Of a DNA stretch of 25,244 bases, positions 23,662 through 25,244 are shown one piece after another. The translations under genes were made by a program, and so were the position numbers. The DNA lies in assembly GCA_964572855.1 (NCBI GenBank), contig CAZNGF010000042.1:1-25244 (forward strand), written 5' to 3'. The notes beneath the pieces are model-generated. The model was given only the letters and a program-made list of their open reading frames with translations, was not told the DNA's origin and made no database searches. Numbering within the stretch: position 1 is the first letter of the stretch; every line of letters starts with the position of its first letter. Source of the DNA: CAZNGF01 sp964572855 (lineage in GTDB: Bacteria; Bipolaricaulota; Bipolaricaulia; RBG-16-55-9; JAJCYT01).

Positions 23662-24941
23662 CGGCCTTCGAAGCGCGCGAACACCGCGTCCACGTGGCGC
23701 AAGGCGCGCTCGGGATCGAAGAGCGCGTCGAGCGCGTCGGGATCGAGGAAGCCGCCGATGCGTCCGTCGGCTTCCAGCAGCGCGCGCAAGGGGCGCTTGG
23801 GACCGACCTCGAAGGCGAGCTCCCGAATCCGCTCGTGCGCCTCGGCGCGCGGCATCCCGGCACGCACGAGTGCCAGCAACACGGCCTGCGAGCACACGAG
23901 CCCGTGCGTGAGCTCGAGGTTCGCCCGCATCCGCTCGGGGTCCGGTTCGATCCCTCCCAGCAGGCGCTCGAGCCGCACGGCCAGGTAGTGCGCCAGCGCG
24001 AACGAATCGGGCAACACGACCCGCTCGACCGAGGAGTTTGAGATGTCGCGTTCGTGCCAGAGCGCGACCGACTCCAGTTCGGCCTGGGCGTTGGCGCGCA
24101 GCAGCCGCGCCAGGCCGCTCATGGTCTCGGCGGCGATCGGGTTCTTCTTGTGCGGCATCGAACTGGAGCGGTGCGCGCCGCGTTCCCGGAGTTCGCCCAC
24201 CTCGGTGCGGCTCAGGTGGCGCAGCTCGACGGCGACCCGCTCGACCGTCGCGCCGAACACGGCTAGCGCATTGAGCGCCTCGGCGTAGCGGTCGCGCTGG
24301 ACCACCTGATTCGAGATCGGGTCCGGTTGCAGCCCGAGCGCTACGCACGCGCGCCGCTCGACCTCGGGGTCGACGTTGGCGTAGGTCCCCACCGAGCCCG
24401 AGATCTTTCCAACCGCGGCGCGCTCCCGCGCCTGCAGGCAGCGCGCCCGGTCGCGCGTGAGCTGGGCATACCAGCTCAGCGCCTTGAGGCCGAAGCTGAT
24501 CGGTTCGGCGTGCATCCCGTGCGTCCGCCCGACCATGAGCGTGCGCCGGTGACGGTGGGCCAGCGCCCAGACCGTTTCGAGTAACGCGTCGAGCGCGGCG
24601 AGCACGAGGTCAAACGCCTCGCGCAGCGCGAGTGCGTTGGCCGTGTCGACCACGTCCGAGGCCGTCAGGCCCAGGTGGAGCCAGCGGCCGTCCGCGCCGA
24701 CCGTCTCCTCCAGCGAGCGCACGAAAGCCAGCACGTCGTGCTTGATTTCGGCTTCGATCTCGGCGATTCGGTCCGGATCGACACGCGCTTTGACCCGCAC
24801 GGCTTCGGCCGCCTCGACCGGAACCTGGCCCAGCGCGGCCTGGGCCTGCAGCACGGCCAGCTCGACCCGCAGCCAGCGGCCGTACTTGGCCCCCTCGCTC
24901 CAAAGTTCCTGCATGGGCGCGAGCGTATAACGCGCGATCAT
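23658..24941 (-). CDS. purB: Adenylosuccinate lyase
   Basis: Removes fumarate from SAICAR and from adenylosuccinate, serving two steps of purine synthesis; PurA in this window makes its second substrate. The 427-residue protein of the fumarase/aspartase superfamily starts MIARYTLAPMQELWSEGAKY. It has HLGLTASDVVDTA (substrate-binding), GRTHGMHAEP (catalytic His region) and the signature loop SSSMPHKKNPI with its active-site Ser, all intact. WHERDISNSSVERVVLPD follows. ATG 24941 has an AGGAGG 4 nt upstream and overlaps the ribD stop (ATGA). The frame stays open further upstream, but that is antiparallel to nothing known and lies inside ribD. Confidence 0.97.
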   Translation of the reverse strand: MIARYTLAPMQELWSEGAKYGRWLRVELAVLQAQAALGQVPVEAAEAVRVKARVDPDRIAEIEAEIKHDVLAFVRSLEETVGADGRWLHLGLTASDVVDTANALALREAFDLVLAALDALLETVWALAHRHRRTLMVGRTHGMHAEPISFGLKALSWYAQLTRDRARCLQARERAAVGKISGSVGTYANVDPEVERRACVALGLQPDPISNQVVQRDRYAEALNALAVFGATVERVAVELRHLSRTEVGELRERGAHRSSSMPHKKNPIAAETMSGLARLLRANAQAELESVALWHERDISNSSVERVVLPDSFALAHYLAVRLERLLGGIEPDPERMRANLELTHGLVCSQAVLLALVRAGMPRAEAHERIRELAFEVGPKRPLRALLEADGRIGGFLDPDALDALFDPERALRHVDAVFARFEGR

Positions 24942-25244
24942 GTGGCCTCCTCGGGGTACCCCGTGATGACGGTGTCGTCGCCGAGCCGCTCGATCGAGAG
25001 ATCCGCGAGCCGCGTAGCCCCGTCCATGGCCGCCCGGCCCCGCCCGCCCACGGGCGCGGGGGCACCCCGCCCGCCCACGAGCTTGGGCGCGACAAAGCAC
25101 ACCACCTTGTCAAACAATGCCTGCTCCAAAAAGCTCCAGTGCACCTCCCCGCCCCCTTCGACCAGAACGCTGTCCAGCCTCGCCTCGGCCAGCTTGTCGA
25201 GCAGCGCGGCCAGATCCACGCGGCCCTCCCGCGCGTGGAGCCGC
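24938..25244 (-). CDS. ribD: RibD-type reductase C-terminal part, cut by window edge
   Basis: The frame is open to base 25244, so the gene continues beyond the window. The visible 101 codons are the end of a RibD C-terminal (dihydrofolate-reductase-like) domain: GRVDLAALLDKLAEARLDSV, LVEGGGEVHWSFLE, the FDKVVCFVAPKLVGG strand and a last ERLGDDTVITGY strand. This domain reduces the ribosyl side chain of the pyrimidine intermediate in riboflavin synthesis, using NADPH. The N-terminal deaminase half is not visible, so a stand-alone RibD_C/DHFR-family reductase remains possible. It is coupled to purB by a 4-bp ATGA overlap. Confidence 0.85.
   Translation of the reverse strand, partial: RLHAREGRVDLAALLDKLAEARLDSVLVEGGGEVHWSFLEQALFDKVVCFVAPKLVGGRGAPAPVGGRGRAAMDGATRLADLSIERLGDDTVITGYPEEAT

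Noticed and set aside
24942..25100. N-terminal extension of purB
   Set aside because: It overlaps ribD out of frame and has no family similarity; ATG 24941 has a strong SD and an ATGA overlap.

Overview
This is a GC-rich bacterial chromosome segment made mostly of housekeeping genes. No phage, transposon, CRISPR array, rRNA or tRNA is visible. It suggests a Gram-negative-type bacterium outside the best-known model groups. The reasons are a Tat-targeted DUF1800/DUF1501 pair with a cupredoxin, a PspA-family protein, a long (type 2-like) isoleucyl-tRNA synthetase, a monofunctional BirA, and three genes whose best ribosome-binding site points to a TTG start. I cannot name the phylum from the sequence alone.

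Left part (1-6940). The 3' end of hflX is followed by a decayed luciferase-like monooxygenase remnant on the opposite strand. Next comes a cold-shock gene with a clear sigma70 promoter, a long 5' UTR and an intrinsic terminator, then an orphan spermidine-synthase-like gene. On the minus strand lies an exported-protein cluster: a small secreted hypothetical protein, DUF1800, DUF1501 and a membrane-anchored cupredoxin. The last three are 10 bp apart or overlapping and look like one operon.

Central part (7057-15558). prfB is on the minus strand and needs a programmed +1 frameshift at CTT-TGA-C. Divergent from it is rsmI. An ileS-birA-purA run follows, joined by 4-bp ATGA overlaps and transcribed from a promoter whose -35 covers the rsmI stop codon. 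Then come a PspA/IM30-like coiled-coil gene and a 97-residue acidic membrane protein with its own probable promoter.

Region 15559-16128 has no credible protein gene. It holds a hairpin, an operator-like inverted repeat, a possible -10, a strongly folded stretch of about 140 nt with mutually exclusive pairings, and a perfect intrinsic terminator. This is the best candidate in the window for an undescribed RNA. It is followed by two membrane proteases, an ERMP1-like M28 aminopeptidase and a CPBP glutamic protease.

Right part (19401-25244, all minus strand). ribD (partial) and purB overlap; a CDGSH iron-sulfur protein follows from its own probable promoter. A trpE-G-D-C operon is driven by a perfect-consensus promoter (TTGACA-N17-TATAAT). 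Two details stand out in it: the strongest trpE start signal is out of frame with trpE, and TrpC has Leu where the family has the Glu of its SESGI motif. The genes cover protein synthesis, purine, riboflavin and tryptophan biosynthesis, biotin attachment and envelope functions.
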